Positions 10,663-19,879 of a stretch of DNA of 64,000 nucleotides are shown in pieces (position 1 is the stretch's first letter; every line of letters begins with the position of its first letter). The notes beneath the pieces are model-generated. The model made no database searches, was not told the DNA's origin, and saw only the letters and a program-made list of their open reading frames with translations. The stretch is from Polycyclovorans algicola TG408 (GTDB taxonomy: Bacteria > Pseudomonadota > Gammaproteobacteria > Nevskiales > Nevskiaceae), in contig NZ_JOMH01000001.1 of NCBI RefSeq assembly GCF_000711245.1, positions 3,094,830-3,158,829 of the forward strand, given 5' to 3'. A program made the translations under genes and the position numbers.

Positions 10663-11301
10663 TCAGGCAAACAACCAAGGCGTCTGCGCGCGACGCTTGG
10701 CCTCGTAGGCACGGATGGCATCGGCGCTTTGCAGGGTCAGGCCAATCTCGTCGAGGCCATTGACCAGGTTGTGCTTGTGGTGCGGATTGATGTCGAACGC
10801 GAAGCTTCGTCCATCGGGCAGACGCACCTGCTGAGCCGGTAAATCAATGGTGATACTTGCGTTGGCATCGGCGTTCACGACCTCGAACAATGCCTGCACT
10901 TCGTCCTCTTTCAATGCAACCGGCAGCAAGCCATTTTTGAAGCAGTTGGAGAAGAAGATATCGGCGTAGCTGGGCGCAATCACGGCGCGAAAGCCCTGGT
11001 CGTCCAGCGCCCAAACCGCGTGCTCGCGCGACGAGCCGCAGCCAAAGTTGTCGCGCGCCAGCAGAATCTCGGCGCCCGCGTGCTTGGCATCGTTGAGCAC
11101 GAAGTCGGGATTCAGCCGCCGCGTCGCGGGGTCAACATCCAGGGTGCCGGGGTCGAGGTAGCGCCAGTCGTCAAACAGGAACGGCCCGAAGCCGGTGCGC
11201 TTGATCGACTTCAGGTACTGCTTGGGAATGATCGCGTCGGTGTCCACGTTGGGACGATCCAGCGGCAAGGCCTTGGCGGTGACTTGGGTAAAGGCTTTCA
11301 T
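10663..11301 (-). CDS. leuD: 3-isopropylmalate dehydratase small subunit
   Basis: With LeuC the product forms isopropylmalate isomerase. It has 212 residues and begins [20 protein letters not shown]. The aconitase swivel-domain signature is visible ([41 protein letters not shown]). The ATG at 11301 follows a purine-rich stretch. In the usual cluster it directly follows leuC; here two hotdog-fold genes and a repeat element intervene. Confidence 0.97.
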   Translation of the reverse strand: MKAFTQVTAKALPLDRPNVDTDAIIPKQYLKSIKRTGFGPFLFDDWRYLDPGTLDVDPATRRLNPDFVLNDAKHAGAEILLARDNFGCGSSREHAVWALDDQGFRAVIAPSYADIFFSNCFKNGLLPVALKEDEVQALFEVVNADANASITIDLPAQQVRLPDGRSFAFDINPHHKHNLVNGLDEIGLTLQSADAIRAYEAKRRAQTPWLFA

Positions 11302-11356
11302 GGCTCACCTCGAAAAAACGATTCAAAAGTAGTGAAAAAACAACATCAAATGCTTC

Positions 11357-11499
11357 AACGCAAAGGCGCAAAGAACAGCCAAGAAAGGACGCAGAGAAAA
11401 CAAGAAAACAAAAAACTTCTTTGTGTTCAGCGACAATTCCCGCTTCACCCCAAGTCTTCGGCTTTGCGTCCTTGCTTCTCCCCTTTGCGCCTTTGCGTT
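11357..11499. repeat. Inverted-repeat element, copy 2 (AACGCAAAGGCGCAAAG arms)
   Basis: The same 17-bp arms as in copy 1 lie at 11357-11373 and, reversed, at 11483-11499. Internal homology includes AAGGACGC near the left arm and GCGTCCTT near the right. The centre differs from copy 1. The element fills most of the gap between the hotdog gene ending at 11515 and leuD. Confidence 0.85.
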
Positions 11500-11514
11500 A
11501 AGAGCTTTTATCTC

Positions 11515-11952
11515 TCAATCCGCCAACAAAAAATGGGCATTGGCAGCCGCCACCGGCTTGTCGGGGTTGTCCACCCAGGCAGTGACGTTGACGGTTGCCA
11601 CGCGGCGGCCGTGGCGGGTGATGCTGGCGCGGGCCAGCACAAAGTCGGTGTCCTGCGCGCCACGCAGGTATTCGTGCGTGACGTTGATGATTTTCGGCAT
11701 GCGCTGTAGCTCGGGCAGCAGCAATAACTGCGCGGTGGCGGTGAGTTCCATCAGCGCGCCGATGGCGCCGCCGTGCACGGCGCGAATGAGCGCGTTGCCG
11801 TAGTGCGAGGGGTTGCAGGTCAAGCGGCCGATCAACTCGGTGTCCTCGCCTTCAACTGAAAACCCCAAGAACCGTGCATAGGGAATCTGCACGATCAGCG
11901 GTCGCAGCTCTGCCACGGTGTGCACGTGCTGCATTTGTTCAATCAGCGACAC
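11515..11952 (-). CDS. Hotdog-fold (PaaI-like) thioesterase family protein
   Basis: This 145-residue single-domain hotdog protein contains the family segment VHGGAIGALMELTATAQLLL followed by INVTHEYLRGAQ, as in PaaI-type acyl-CoA thioesterases. The GTG at 11952 is chosen because GGAAGG lies six bases upstream; it makes a 14-bp overlap with the upstream hotdog gene. An ATG at 11934 is the alternative. The substrate cannot be read from the sequence. Its place between leuC and leuD suggests cotranscription with leucine genes but not necessarily a shared pathway. Confidence 0.8.
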   Translation of the reverse strand: MSLIEQMQHVHTVAELRPLIVQIPYARFLGFSVEGEDTELIGRLTCNPSHYGNALIRAVHGGAIGALMELTATAQLLLLPELQRMPKIINVTHEYLRGAQDTDFVLARASITRHGRRVATVNVTAWVDNPDKPVAAANAHFLLAD

Positions 11953-12436
11953 GGTGCACCTTCCAGGTGGTGGGATCACCCTCACGGGCATGACCCGAAA
12001 CCTGGTCCTGAAACACGACGAACGAAGCGACACCGATGGCGATCAGGTCTTCCGGGTCACCGTCATGTGCGACCGCACGGATAAAAGCGATATGTTTGGT
12101 CAAACGATCTACTCGCGCGTCACAGAACACGGTGGCGCCCGACTGGGCCGCACGCAAGTAATCAATGCGCAGGTCCAAGGTCGCGATGCGGCGCAACTCG
12201 GACAATTCGGACAACAGCGCGCCGCCGAAGGTGGCGTCGAACAAGGTCGTAATGGCGCCGCCGTGAATCACGCCGGTGTCGGGGTCCCCCACCAGGTCTT
12301 CACGCCACGGCAGGCTCAACTGCAGACGGCCCGGCGCTGACTCGACATAGCGCAGACCCAATTCACAACTGTGCGGTACCACGTCGACAAAGTAGGCCTG
12401 ACCGGTTTCGGCATTGACGTTGTGCAGGGGGTTCAT
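11939..12436 (-). CDS. Hotdog-fold (PaaI-like) thioesterase family protein
   Basis: This 165-residue protein has the PaaI-type hotdog core: GVIHGGAITTLFDATFGGALL with a conserved aspartate, then TLDLRIDYLRAAQSG. It is a diverged paralogue of the next gene, with which it overlaps by 14 bp, so the two products may form a heteromer or act on related acyl-CoAs. The ATG at 12436 gives a compact domain; the open frame upstream passes through repeat DNA and is not domain-like. leuC lies 133 bp upstream. Confidence 0.82.
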   Translation of the reverse strand: MNPLHNVNAETGQAYFVDVVPHSCELGLRYVESAPGRLQLSLPWREDLVGDPDTGVIHGGAITTLFDATFGGALLSELSELRRIATLDLRIDYLRAAQSGATVFCDARVDRLTKHIAFIRAVAHDGDPEDLIAIGVASFVVFQDQVSGHAREGDPTTWKVHRVAD

Positions 12437-12499
12437 GGGCAGACCTCGCAACTCAGCAGGCCGACACGCAGGCTGTGCCCGCGCCCGCTCCCCTCCGCC

Positions 12500-12560
12500 C
12501 GCATCCGCGGACGGTTCCCCCCTCTCCCGCGATGCGGGCGAGGGGATGCGGCATCGCCTG
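12500..12560. repeat. GC-rich palindromic repeat, CCCCTCTCCCGC type
   Basis: CCCCTCTCCCGC at 12519-12530 pairs, with one mismatch, with GCGGGCGAGGGG at 12534-12545. The same motif occurs twice within metG (near 56839-56864 and 56943-56968). It is an interspersed repeat common in GC-rich gammaproteobacteria. Here it lies in the gap between leuC and the first hotdog gene. Confidence 0.65.
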
Positions 12561-12569
12561 CGGCAGTCT

Positions 12570-13985
12570 TCATGTGTACTGCCGCACGTCGACAAAATGA
12601 CCGGCGATGCCCGCAGCCGCCGCCATCGCCGGAGAAACCAAGTGCGTCCGCCCGCCCTGCCCCTGACGCCCTTCGAAGTTGCGGTTGCTGGTCGAGGCGC
12701 AGCGCTCGCCCGGCTCCAGGCGGTCGGCGTTCATCGCCAGGCACATCGAGCACCCGGGCTCGCGCCATTCAAATCCGGCGTCCAGAAACACCTTGTCCAG
12801 CCCCTCGGCCTCGGCCTGCTGCTTCACCAGCCCGGAGCCGGGCACAACCATGGCCAGCATGACGCTGTCGGCCTTCTTGCGGCCCTTGACCACGCTGGCG
12901 GCGGCGCGCAAATCCTCGATGCGCGAGTTGGTGCACGAGCCGATGAACACCTTGTCGATGTGGATCTGCTCAATGGGCGTGTTGGCAGTCAGGCCCATGT
13001 AGGCCAGCGCCTTTTCCATGCCACTGCGCTTGACCGGATCGGTGACGGTGGCGGGGTCAGGCACGCTGGCCGTTACCGGGCCGACCATCTCGGGCGAGGT
13101 GCCCCAGGTGACCTGCGGGGCGATGTCGGCGGCGTCAATCTCGATCACCTTGTCGAACACCGCGTCGGGGTCGGACTTCAGCGTCTTCCAGTAGGCCACG
13201 GCGGCGTCCCAATGTTCGGCCTTGGGCGCAAACGGACGGCCTTTCACGTAGGCGATGGTCTTGTCGTCCACCGCCACCAGGCCGGCGCGCGCACCGCCTT
13301 CGATGGCCATGTTGCACAGGGTCATACGGCCTTCCATCGACAGATCTTCGATGGCCTCGCCCGCGTATTCCACGACATAACCGGTGCCGCCGGCGGTCCC
13401 GATGCGGCCGATAATCGCCAACGTAATGTCTTTGCCGGTGACGCCGGGGCCAACATGGCCGTTGACGCGGATCAGCATGGATTTGGCCTTCTTCAGCATC
13501 AGCGTCTGGGTCGCCAGCGCGTGCTCGACCTCGGAGGTGCCGATACCAAAGGCCAGCGCGCCAAACGCGCCGTGGGTGGAGGTGTGCGAGTCGCCGCAGA
13601 CCACCGTCATGCCCGGCAGGGTGGCGCCCTGCTCGGGACCCATGACGTGGACGATGCCCTGGCGCACGTCCATCAAATCAAATTTGGTGATGCCAAACTT
13701 GGCGCAGTTGCTGTCCAGGGCGTCCAGCTGGGCGCGGGAAATCGGGTCCTTGATGCCCTGGGCACGGTTTTCGGTGGGCACGTTGTGGTCCGGCACTGCC
13801 AGGTTCGCCGCCAGGCGCCACGGTTTGCGGCCGTTGAGGCGCAGCCCGTCAAAGGCCTGTGGGCTGGTGACTTCGTGCACCAGATGGCGATCGATGTAGA
13901 TCAATGCCGAGCCGTCACCGGCATCGGTCACCACGTGGGCGTTCCAGACTTTGTCGTACAGGGTTTGCGGGGTTTGGACGCTCAT
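12570..13985 (-). CDS. leuC: 3-isopropylmalate dehydratase large subunit
   Basis: This aconitase-family subunit carries the [4Fe-4S] cluster used to isomerise 2- to 3-isopropylmalate. It has 471 residues, the normal bacterial size. Cluster ligands are in [13 protein letters not shown] and in the CSMCLAMN segment. Other family segments are [21 protein letters not shown] and [12 protein letters not shown]. It is first in the run leading to leuDB and is divergent from a LysR gene, with palindromes in the 118-bp gap that could be the regulator's site. Confidence 0.97.
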   Translation of the reverse strand: MSVQTPQTLYDKVWNAHVVTDAGDGSALIYIDRHLVHEVTSPQAFDGLRLNGRKPWRLAANLAVPDHNVPTENRAQGIKDPISRAQLDALDSNCAKFGITKFDLMDVRQGIVHVMGPEQGATLPGMTVVCGDSHTSTHGAFGALAFGIGTSEVEHALATQTLMLKKAKSMLIRVNGHVGPGVTGKDITLAIIGRIGTAGGTGYVVEYAGEAIEDLSMEGRMTLCNMAIEGGARAGLVAVDDKTIAYVKGRPFAPKAEHWDAAVAYWKTLKSDPDAVFDKVIEIDAADIAPQVTWGTSPEMVGPVTASVPDPATVTDPVKRSGMEKALAYMGLTANTPIEQIHIDKVFIGSCTNSRIEDLRAAASVVKGRKKADSVMLAMVVPGSGLVKQQAEAEGLDKVFLDAGFEWREPGCSMCLAMNADRLEPGERCASTSNRNFEGRQGQGGRTHLVSPAMAAAAGIAGHFVDVRQYT

Positions 13986-14103
13986 CGCTGGCTCCGGGCT
14001 GGCGGGACAATGACGGCATGGTAGGCCTCGACATTGAATAACTCCAATGAATCGTTTTCATGGTTATGATTCTCTAACGGAATACCAATACGATCGCTGA
14101 TCC
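13986..14103. promoter_or_regulatory. Divergent leuC / LysR control region with LysR-type palindromes
   Basis: ATTC-N7-GAAT at 14069-14083 fits the T-N11-A LysR box. A second inverted repeat, CATTG-N8-CAATG, is at 14032-14049. The gap is visibly more AT-rich than its neighbours, as expected for back-to-back promoters. LysR proteins usually bind such sites to control themselves and the divergent gene; the assignment to this regulator is inference. Confidence 0.55.
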
Positions 14104-14970
14104 ATGGACACGCAACTTCTCACTGCCTTCATCGAAGTGGCTGACAGCCAGTCGTTCACGCGCGCGGCCGATGTGCTGCACCTGTCCCAACCGGCGGTCA
14201 GCAAACGCATTACCGCGCTGGAAGACCAAATCGGCCGACCGTTGTTTGACCGCGTCGGGCGCAACATCTCGCTCACCGACGCCGGGCACACCTTGCTGCC
14301 CTACGCCCGCAAGGTGCTGCAAGACATCGAAGACGGCCGCCGTGCGCTGTCGCAGCTCGAAGGCCATGTCAGCGGGCGACTGAGCATCGGCACCAGCCAC
14401 CACATCGGGCTGCACCGGCTGCCGCCGGTATTGGGCGCCTACACCCGTGACTATCCTCAGGTGGATCTGGACATTCACTTCATGGACTCGGAAGTGGCCT
14501 GCGACGCCGTGCTGGCCGGCAAGCTGGAGCTGGGCATCGTCACTCTGCCGCTGCAGTCGTTGCCGCATCTGCAATCGCGGGCGGTATGGCCGGACCCGCT
14601 GACCGTGGTCTGCGCCGCGAGCCACCCCTTGGCGCAGAGCCGCAAAACGAGCCTGAAACAACTCGCCGAGCACCCCGCCGTGCTGCCCGACGCCGCCACC
14701 TATACCCATCGCATCATCACCGAGGCCTTCAAGGCCAGGGGCGTGGCGCCGCGGGTTCGGCTGGCGACGAATTATCTTGAGACGCTGAAAATGCTGGTCA
14801 GCATTGGCCTCGGCTGGAGCGTACTGCCCGACTCGATGATCGACGACAGCCTGATCCGACTGCAGATTCCCGGCTTGGCAATGTCCCGCCAACTGGGCAT
14901 GGTCTGGCACGAGCGCCGAACCCTGTCGGGCGCCGCTCAGGCGCTGATGCAGCTGATGCAGCAGGCCTGA
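14104..14970 (+). CDS. LysR family transcriptional regulator, divergent from leuC
   Basis: The 288-residue protein has an N-terminal winged helix-turn-helix (residues 1-60, [20 protein letters not shown]) and a C-terminal periplasmic-binding-like effector domain ([19 protein letters not shown], then [19 protein letters not shown]). The ATG at 14104 gives the standard LysR start, [20 protein letters not shown]. Divergence from leuC suggests control of the leu cluster, perhaps by a pathway intermediate. I cannot assign it to a named regulator such as LeuO or IlvY. Confidence 0.9.
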   Translation: MDTQLLTAFIEVADSQSFTRAADVLHLSQPAVSKRITALEDQIGRPLFDRVGRNISLTDAGHTLLPYARKVLQDIEDGRRALSQLEGHVSGRLSIGTSHHIGLHRLPPVLGAYTRDYPQVDLDIHFMDSEVACDAVLAGKLELGIVTLPLQSLPHLQSRAVWPDPLTVVCAASHPLAQSRKTSLKQLAEHPAVLPDAATYTHRIITEAFKARGVAPRVRLATNYLETLKMLVSIGLGWSVLPDSMIDDSLIRLQIPGLAMSRQLGMVWHERRTLSGAAQALMQLMQQA

Positions 14971-14993
14971 CCAAACCCCCAACCGGAGGTCAG

Positions 14994-15386
14994 ATGACCG
15001 ACACACTCGAACGCAACAAACAGACCGTGACCGCCTTCTATGACCTGATGTTCAACCAGTGCCGGCCGGCCGAGGCCATCGACCTTTACGCCGGTGACCA
15101 CTACCGCCAGCACAACCCCCACGTCGCCGACGGCAAAGCGGCCTTCATTGCCTACTTTGAGCGGATGGCGGCTGAATTTCCCGGCAAGCGGGTGCAGTTC
15201 AAGCGGGTCTTCGCTGAGGGGGACTACGTGATCCTGCACTGCCAGCAAACCTGGCCCACCGATGCCCATCGCGAATGGGCGGGCATCGACATTTTTCGCT
15301 TGGATGCAAACGGCAAAATCGTCGAGCACTGGGACGTGCTGCAGGTGGTGCCCGCCGAGTCGGCCAACGACAACGGCATGTTTTAG
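14994..15386 (+). CDS. SnoaL-like / NTF2-fold protein
   Basis: This 130-residue cone-shaped alpha+beta protein resembles the SnoaL-like family (COG4922 type). It has a helical start ([15 protein letters not shown]), a middle [21 protein letters not shown] and a C-terminal sheet ([20 protein letters not shown]). Members include cyclases, hydrolases and proteins without known activity. A strong CGGAGG lies just upstream of the ATG, and the gene starts 23 bp after the LysR stop, so the two are probably cotranscribed. Its stop codon overlaps the stop of the convergent NorF-like gene. Confidence 0.8.
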   Translation: MTDTLERNKQTVTAFYDLMFNQCRPAEAIDLYAGDHYRQHNPHVADGKAAFIAYFERMAAEFPGKRVQFKRVFAEGDYVILHCQQTWPTDAHREWAGIDIFRLDANGKIVEHWDVLQVVPAESANDNGMF

Positions 15387-15664
15387 GAGACGGGCGGCAA
15401 CTCCACCCACAACATCGTCACCAGCACGATGGCCAGCAGTGCGATCCACAGCTCGGCCACAAGGCGCATCAGATTGGGCGCGTGGCGCAGCTCCATGAAG
15501 TCGAGCACCACATATCGCACCTTGATCAGGCTGACCAGAATGATGCCGCTGGCCGCCAGGGTTTTGTCATCGCCGGCGCCGCCGCCCAGCGCCCACGACA
15601 GCAGCGTGGCGCCGACCAGCGCCAGCCAGATCACCGTATAACGCGATCGCAGCAGCCAGGCCAT
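15383..15664 (-). CDS. Cytochrome c oxidase subunit IV-like small membrane protein (NorF-like)
   Basis: This 93-residue protein has three hydrophobic helices ([55 protein letters not shown]) and the central motif [16 protein letters not shown] seen in the prokaryotic COX4/NorF family. The ATG at 15664 overlaps the stop of the subunit III-like gene in a TGATG junction, so the two are translated together. No catalytic subunit is nearby, so it is an accessory subunit of an oxidase or NO reductase encoded elsewhere, or has another role. Confidence 0.72.
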   Translation of the reverse strand: MAWLLRSRYTVIWLALVGATLLSWALGGGAGDDKTLAASGIILVSLIKVRYVVLDFMELRHAPNLMRLVAELWIALLAIVLVTMLWVELPPVS

Positions 15665-16293
15665 CAGTTGATCAGAAACAGCAGTGCAAACAACACGATC
15701 CACAACAGATCAACCAGATGCCAAAAACTGGCGCCCGACTCGAAGTTGCGCAGCGCGTTGGCGCTGTAGGGCGCTTCACCGGCGTAGGCGCGCATGGTCA
15801 GCAGCACGCCGGTGCCGATCACCACGTGGATCAGGTGAATGGCGGTGTAGACGTAATACAACATGAAGAAGTCGTTGCTGCTCAGGGTGATGCCCGAGGC
15901 GATCTTCGGCGTGTACTCAACCGCCTTCACCGCCATGAAGCCCAGCGAGCAGGCGATGGCCCAGGTCAGGCAGCCGCGCATGACACCGGGCTTGCCAGCG
16001 CGCGCCGCACGAATCGCCGACGCCACCAGCCAGGAGCTGGTCAGCAAGAGCACGGTATTGAGCAAGCCGAGTTCGGTGCTGAGCAAAGCCTGCGACTCGG
16101 CAAACATCGCCGGGTTGTCGGCGCGATAAAACAGGAACAGCCCGAACAGCAGCGAAAACAGAATGCCGTCACCGGCAATCAGCATCCACACGCCCCCCTC
16201 GCCCGGAATGTGCCCCTGACGTGGGGGATCGGCAGCGGGGTTTGACGCCACGGTGTCAGGCAAAACCGGTCCCGGAGCGCCGCTTCTCGGCAT
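15664..16293 (-). CDS. Heme-copper oxidase subunit III-like protein (NorE-like)
   Basis: This protein of about 209 residues has five predicted helices and the subunit III pattern: GEGGVWMLIAGDGILFSLLFGLF, TVLLLTSSWLVASAIRAA, LGFMAVKAVEYTPKI and the C-terminal ASFWHLVDLLWIVLFALLFL. The short five-helix form matches NorE-type proteins. The ATG at 16293 creates a 38-bp overlap with the upstream gene; a GTG at 16251 is an alternative. NorE and NorF help NO reductase in Paracoccus but also occur without norCB, as here. Confidence 0.8.
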   Translation of the reverse strand: MPRSGAPGPVLPDTVASNPAADPPRQGHIPGEGGVWMLIAGDGILFSLLFGLFLFYRADNPAMFAESQALLSTELGLLNTVLLLTSSWLVASAIRAARAGKPGVMRGCLTWAIACSLGFMAVKAVEYTPKIASGITLSSNDFFMLYYVYTAIHLIHVVIGTGVLLTMRAYAGEAPYSANALRNFESGASFWHLVDLLWIVLFALLFLIN

Positions 16294-16978
16294 TCACCGC
16301 TTTGATGGTGACCGTGCTCATGATCATGATCCAGCCGAAAAACACGATGTAGATGAACCAGAACGAGATCAGTCCGTCGTAGGCAAACGGGCCCGTCTTG
16401 AACAGCTCAATCAATGCGGCCGGCGAAATCAGCACCGCACACCAAAGGTTAAAGAACGCCACCCAGCGCGGGTAAACCGTCGGCACGCTCTGGTCGCGAA
16501 AAATGGCAATGGCAATCGACACCATGAACACTGCAAACGGCGGCCAGCTGAGAATGAAGATGAACCAGACCCAGTCGTTCATGATCTGCATGAAATCGGC
16601 GCCCATCGCCTCGGGGCGAAACGCCATCATCGCCCAGGTGATCGGCATGAGCAGAAAGAACACGTAGCCGCCGCCGGTGTTGGCGACCGACAGATAGGTG
16701 AGTACCGGTGTGCCGCGCTCCATCTTGCGCATCATCATGACGATGGACATGGCCCAGGTCAGATAGAAGGTGTAGCAAATGCACTGGATGACCGTGCCGG
16801 CGCGAATACCGATCTTGCGATCAATAAAAATCTGCTTCAGCGATTCAGCGTCGAGTGCCGGTGAAGGCGGCGGAATAAAGCCCATCAGCCAGCCTTGGGA
16901 CAGCGCCAAGGCCACCACCAGCACCATGCCGGAGTAGGCCATCACCTTGATCAGCGGGCCGTTGTCGGGGGAATTCAT
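16256..16978 (-). CDS. Multi-pass membrane protein of unknown function, linked to the NorE/NorF-like pair
   Basis: This 240-residue protein has about six hydrophobic helices, beginning LIKVMAYSGMVLVVALALSQ and ending FWFIYIVFFGWIMIMSTVTI. No heme-copper histidine pattern or known enzyme motif is visible. The ATG at 16978 removes a long non-membrane upstream extension. Its 3' end overlaps the subunit III-like gene, so the three genes form one operon. I do not recognise the family; a role in assembly or as an extra subunit is a guess from context. Confidence 0.65.
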   Translation of the reverse strand: MNSPDNGPLIKVMAYSGMVLVVALALSQGWLMGFIPPPSPALDAESLKQIFIDRKIGIRAGTVIQCICYTFYLTWAMSIVMMMRKMERGTPVLTYLSVANTGGGYVFFLLMPITWAMMAFRPEAMGADFMQIMNDWVWFIFILSWPPFAVFMVSIAIAIFRDQSVPTVYPRWVAFFNLWCAVLISPAALIELFKTGPFAYDGLISFWFIYIVFFGWIMIMSTVTIKAVNAEKRRSGTGFA

Positions 16979-17141
16979 GTTGTCGCTTCTCCTTGGGAAA
17001 CCGCAGCCCCCCGTATCAGGCCGTTGAGCTGCCGCGACCGGGGAGTCGAATTGATGAACATCGTGCCTTATCATCGGGCGCTCCGCTTCTGCCTTCAAGC
17101 CGGACCCTTCGGCAGCTCGGGAAAGCGGAAGGATGACCCCG

Positions 17142-17753
17142 TCAGGGCTGACGTTCACGTTGCGTGCCGCGCTCGCCTTCACGCACTTCCACCGCGCGGC
17201 CGTTTTCCAGTGTCACCTCGCGCTGTAGCCGACGCGGGCCGAAGTCGTAGCGCCAGCGTTCGCGGTAGACCTCGACCACCTGGCCTTGCGAGAAGGCGAG
17301 TCCATCCAGGGCGCCGTCAGCGCGGCGCGGCGGCGCCAGCAGGTGAACGGCCTCGGCACTTTGCGGCTGGCCGCAGTGGCGCAGTAACCGGTACTTGGTC
17401 ATGCCCTGGCTGATCATCTCGGGCGCGCAATCACCGTCGGGCGGGCGGCTAAAGCCGTAGCCCGCAGCCTCGATGGCCCGCAGTCGACCGTTGCGAAAGC
17501 GCAGCACCCGCAGCAACTGCCGCGACCCGAAGTCGTAGGTCCATTCCTCAGTGACCTGCAGCCTGCCCGGCACCTGTGAAACGCCCGCATCCCAGGGGTC
17601 CATCAGTGCCGGCTCGCCACAGACCGCACGCACCTGCGCCCGGTCATCGCCCAGCGCCACCAGCCTTGACCCACATCGCAAGGTGTCGTCGGCTTCCAAC
17701 GCGGTGGCAACCAGCGACGCCAGCACCCCCAGCGCAATACGCCATTCAGTCAT
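17142..17753 (-). CDS. DUF2845 family exported protein
   Basis: This 203-residue protein has a short signal peptide (RIALGVLASLVATALEA). The mature part contains two copies of a motif: CGSRLVALGDDRAQVRAVCG, later echoed by ISQGMTKYRLLRHCGQPQ, and WTYDFGSRQLLRVLRF echoed by WRYDFGPRRLQREVTL. This duplicated pattern with paired cysteines is characteristic of DUF2845. The function is unknown; it is presumably periplasmic. The start overlaps the DUF1415 stop by 8 bp, so the two are coupled. Confidence 0.8.
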   Translation of the reverse strand: MTEWRIALGVLASLVATALEADDTLRCGSRLVALGDDRAQVRAVCGEPALMDPWDAGVSQVPGRLQVTEEWTYDFGSRQLLRVLRFRNGRLRAIEAAGYGFSRPPDGDCAPEMISQGMTKYRLLRHCGQPQSAEAVHLLAPPRRADGALDGLAFSQGQVVEVYRERWRYDFGPRRLQREVTLENGRAVEVREGERGTQRERQP

Positions 17754-18291
17754 CGACGCGGCTGCCGAATAGCGCGCGTCGCCGCTCAGCGCTGAGCGCC
17801 CGCATGTGCCGGATGTTCACCTCGGGAATGCCGTGGGCAGCCGGATGCCGAGCCACGGCGGCGGCCACGCCATCTTCCCGCAACAGGTGAATCAAGGGCA
17901 GCGGCGAACGATTGGTGAGATGGCTGGGGTCATCCGGCGGCAGGCCGTCAAAGCGATAGCGCGGGTGAAAGCTCGCGACCTGATAGACGCCGACGCGTCC
18001 CTGCCGACGCAGCAGCGCATCGACCTGGTCCAGAAATGCCAGATACGCATCGAAGCGCGACAGCATCTGCGGGATCGCGATCAACGTGGTTTCAAGCTCA
18101 GCGGCCGGCGTGTCGTCGAGCCGGTTGATCTCGGCCTGCACCTCGTTGAGCAGCAACACCTCGTCGGTCGCCCCGCTGACGTGGATACGCAGACGCTGGC
18201 CACGCAGGGTCGCTGCGGCAAACGGACACAGGTTGAGGCCGATCACCACCGCCGTCAGCCACTCGCGTACCGCCTGTTCGACACCTTCCAT
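17746..18291 (-). CDS. DUF1415 family protein
   Basis: This cytoplasmic protein of 181 residues has DUF1415 segments: WLTAVVIGLNLCPFA with a conserved cysteine, TTLIAIPQMLSRFDAYLAFL, VASFHPRYRFDGLPPDDPSH and LTNRSPLPLIHLLRE. No catalytic role has been established that I know of. The ATG at 18291 gives MEGVEQAVREWL; an in-frame ATG at 18312 would add seven residues. It is divergent from dacB, with about 60 bp between starts. Confidence 0.82.
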   Translation of the reverse strand: MEGVEQAVREWLTAVVIGLNLCPFAAATLRGQRLRIHVSGATDEVLLLNEVQAEINRLDDTPAAELETTLIAIPQMLSRFDAYLAFLDQVDALLRRQGRVGVYQVASFHPRYRFDGLPPDDPSHLTNRSPLPLIHLLREDGVAAAVARHPAAHGIPEVNIRHMRALSAERRRALFGSRVDD

Positions 18292-18354
18292 GAACGCTCC
18301 CCGGACCGGCACATTCTGGACCCGAGACAGGCCCTCGCTCGCTACACTCTGAAG

Positions 18355-19860
18355 ATGAGATTACAGAGCAAATCAGTGCGACAAGGCGTGAGGAATGCGA
18401 GTGCGATGACCCGCTGGGGCGCGATGCTGTTGTGCGCGGCAAGTCCGACATTGGCGATGGCGCAATGGCCCGCCCTGCAGAAACTGCAAGACGAGCGCGA
18501 TGCCCGCGTCACCGCCCTGGTCTATGACCTGGGCAGCGAGACACCGCTCGCCGTCATGGCGCCGCAACAGCGGCTGTCACCGGCGTCACTGAGCAAGCTG
18601 GTGCTGGCGTCCGCCGTGCTTGAACAATGGCCCGGCGACCACCGCTTTGTCACCCGCCTGGGCGGCGCGCTACCCGATACCGACGGCGTGATCGACAGTG
18701 ATCTGTGGGTCAGCGGTGAAGGTGATCCCAGCGTCGAGCACCGCGACATGTGGCTGCTGGCGGCGCGCCTCAAACAGCGCGGCGTGACGCAGATCAACGG
18801 CGACGTGGTCACCAGCGCCTCGCCATTCGGCCACCTCGAATGCGAGGTCAAGGACCGCTGCGACGCTAAGCGCCGCACCCATACCGCCTACGACGCGCCC
18901 CTGTCGGCCGTGGGCGTGGACTACGGCACCTGGTGCATTGATCTGGCCCCACAATTGCCGGGGCAGCAGGCCGCCCTCAGCCACTGCGCCGCCTTTGAGC
19001 TGCCCATCCCCCTCGACGGCACCATCGCCAGCCGCAAGCCCGGCACCCGCAGCGCCATGTGGCTGGACCGGCGCAGCGTGCTCGGCGACGACCAACTGGT
19101 GATGGGCGGTGACATCGGCCGCGACACCCGCCTCTACCGCTCAATGAGCGACCCGGCACTGGGCACCGGCCTGCTGCTGCGGCAGGCCCTGACCGAACTG
19201 GGCATTCAAGTGATGGGCGGCGTGCGGGTCAGCCAAGCAGCCGCGCCTTCAGACTTGATCATGCTCGCCGGCCACGAGGGCGCGCCGGTGCGTGAGCAGG
19301 TCGCCGGCCTGCTGCGCTATTCCAACAACTACATCTCCGACATGCTGACCCTGGGCCTTGCGCTGCAGCGCACACCGCAACCGATCAGCACGCTGGCCGA
19401 AGCCTCGCAGCTACTGACCGCGCGCTTGCAGCGGGCGCGGACTGCGGTCGGCTTGACCAACGCGCCGACGCCCAACACGCCGATCGTGCTGCACAGCGGC
19501 AGCGGCCTGACCCCCGAGAATCGTGTCTCGGCCGAAGACCTGGTGGCCCTGCTACGCGACGAGTACCGGCAGGTGCAGCGCTTCCCGCTGTTTTATGCCG
19601 GGCTGGTGGTGCCGGGTGAAGCACCAAGCCGCACCCTGCGCCGTGGCAACACCGACTGGCGCCAGCGCGTGGCGCTCAAGACCGGGACTCTGACCGAGCC
19701 CAATTCGGTGTTCGGCACGGCGGGCTATCTGCGCAAAAAGGACGGGGGCTGGATGGCCTTCGCGGTCATCGTCAACGGCGCGGACCGCAAGGGCATTCCC
19801 ATGAGCGTCTCGCTGCAGGCCATCCGCTCCGACATCGAGGACCTGCTCGCGAAGCACTGA
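18355..19860 (+). CDS. dacB: D-alanyl-D-alanine carboxypeptidase/endopeptidase (PBP4, peptidase S13)
   Basis: This periplasmic class C penicillin-binding protein trims peptidoglycan peptides. It has about 501 residues. A signal peptide ends ASPTLAMAQ. The three active-site motifs are present in order: SLSK (in RLSPASLSKLVLA), SNN (in LRYSNNYISD) and KTGT (in ALKTGTLTEPN). The start is ambiguous: the ATG at 18355 gives a long basic n-region, while an ATG at 18406 with GAGGA about 11 bases upstream gives a more usual 20-residue signal. Confidence 0.92.
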   Translation: MRLQSKSVRQGVRNASAMTRWGAMLLCAASPTLAMAQWPALQKLQDERDARVTALVYDLGSETPLAVMAPQQRLSPASLSKLVLASAVLEQWPGDHRFVTRLGGALPDTDGVIDSDLWVSGEGDPSVEHRDMWLLAARLKQRGVTQINGDVVTSASPFGHLECEVKDRCDAKRRTHTAYDAPLSAVGVDYGTWCIDLAPQLPGQQAALSHCAAFELPIPLDGTIASRKPGTRSAMWLDRRSVLGDDQLVMGGDIGRDTRLYRSMSDPALGTGLLLRQALTELGIQVMGGVRVSQAAAPSDLIMLAGHEGAPVREQVAGLLRYSNNYISDMLTLGLALQRTPQPISTLAEASQLLTARLQRARTAVGLTNAPTPNTPIVLHSGSGLTPENRVSAEDLVALLRDEYRQVQRFPLFYAGLVVPGEAPSRTLRRGNTDWRQRVALKTGTLTEPNSVFGTAGYLRKKDGGWMAFAVIVNGADRKGIPMSVSLQAIRSDIEDLLAKH

Positions 19861-19879
19861 GACCTTGGCGTATGCTGCG

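Noticed and set aside
12414-14024. Long plus-strand open frame opposite leuC
   Set aside because: It mirrors leuC in the antisense frame, is His/Arg-rich and without domains. High GC makes such shadow frames common.
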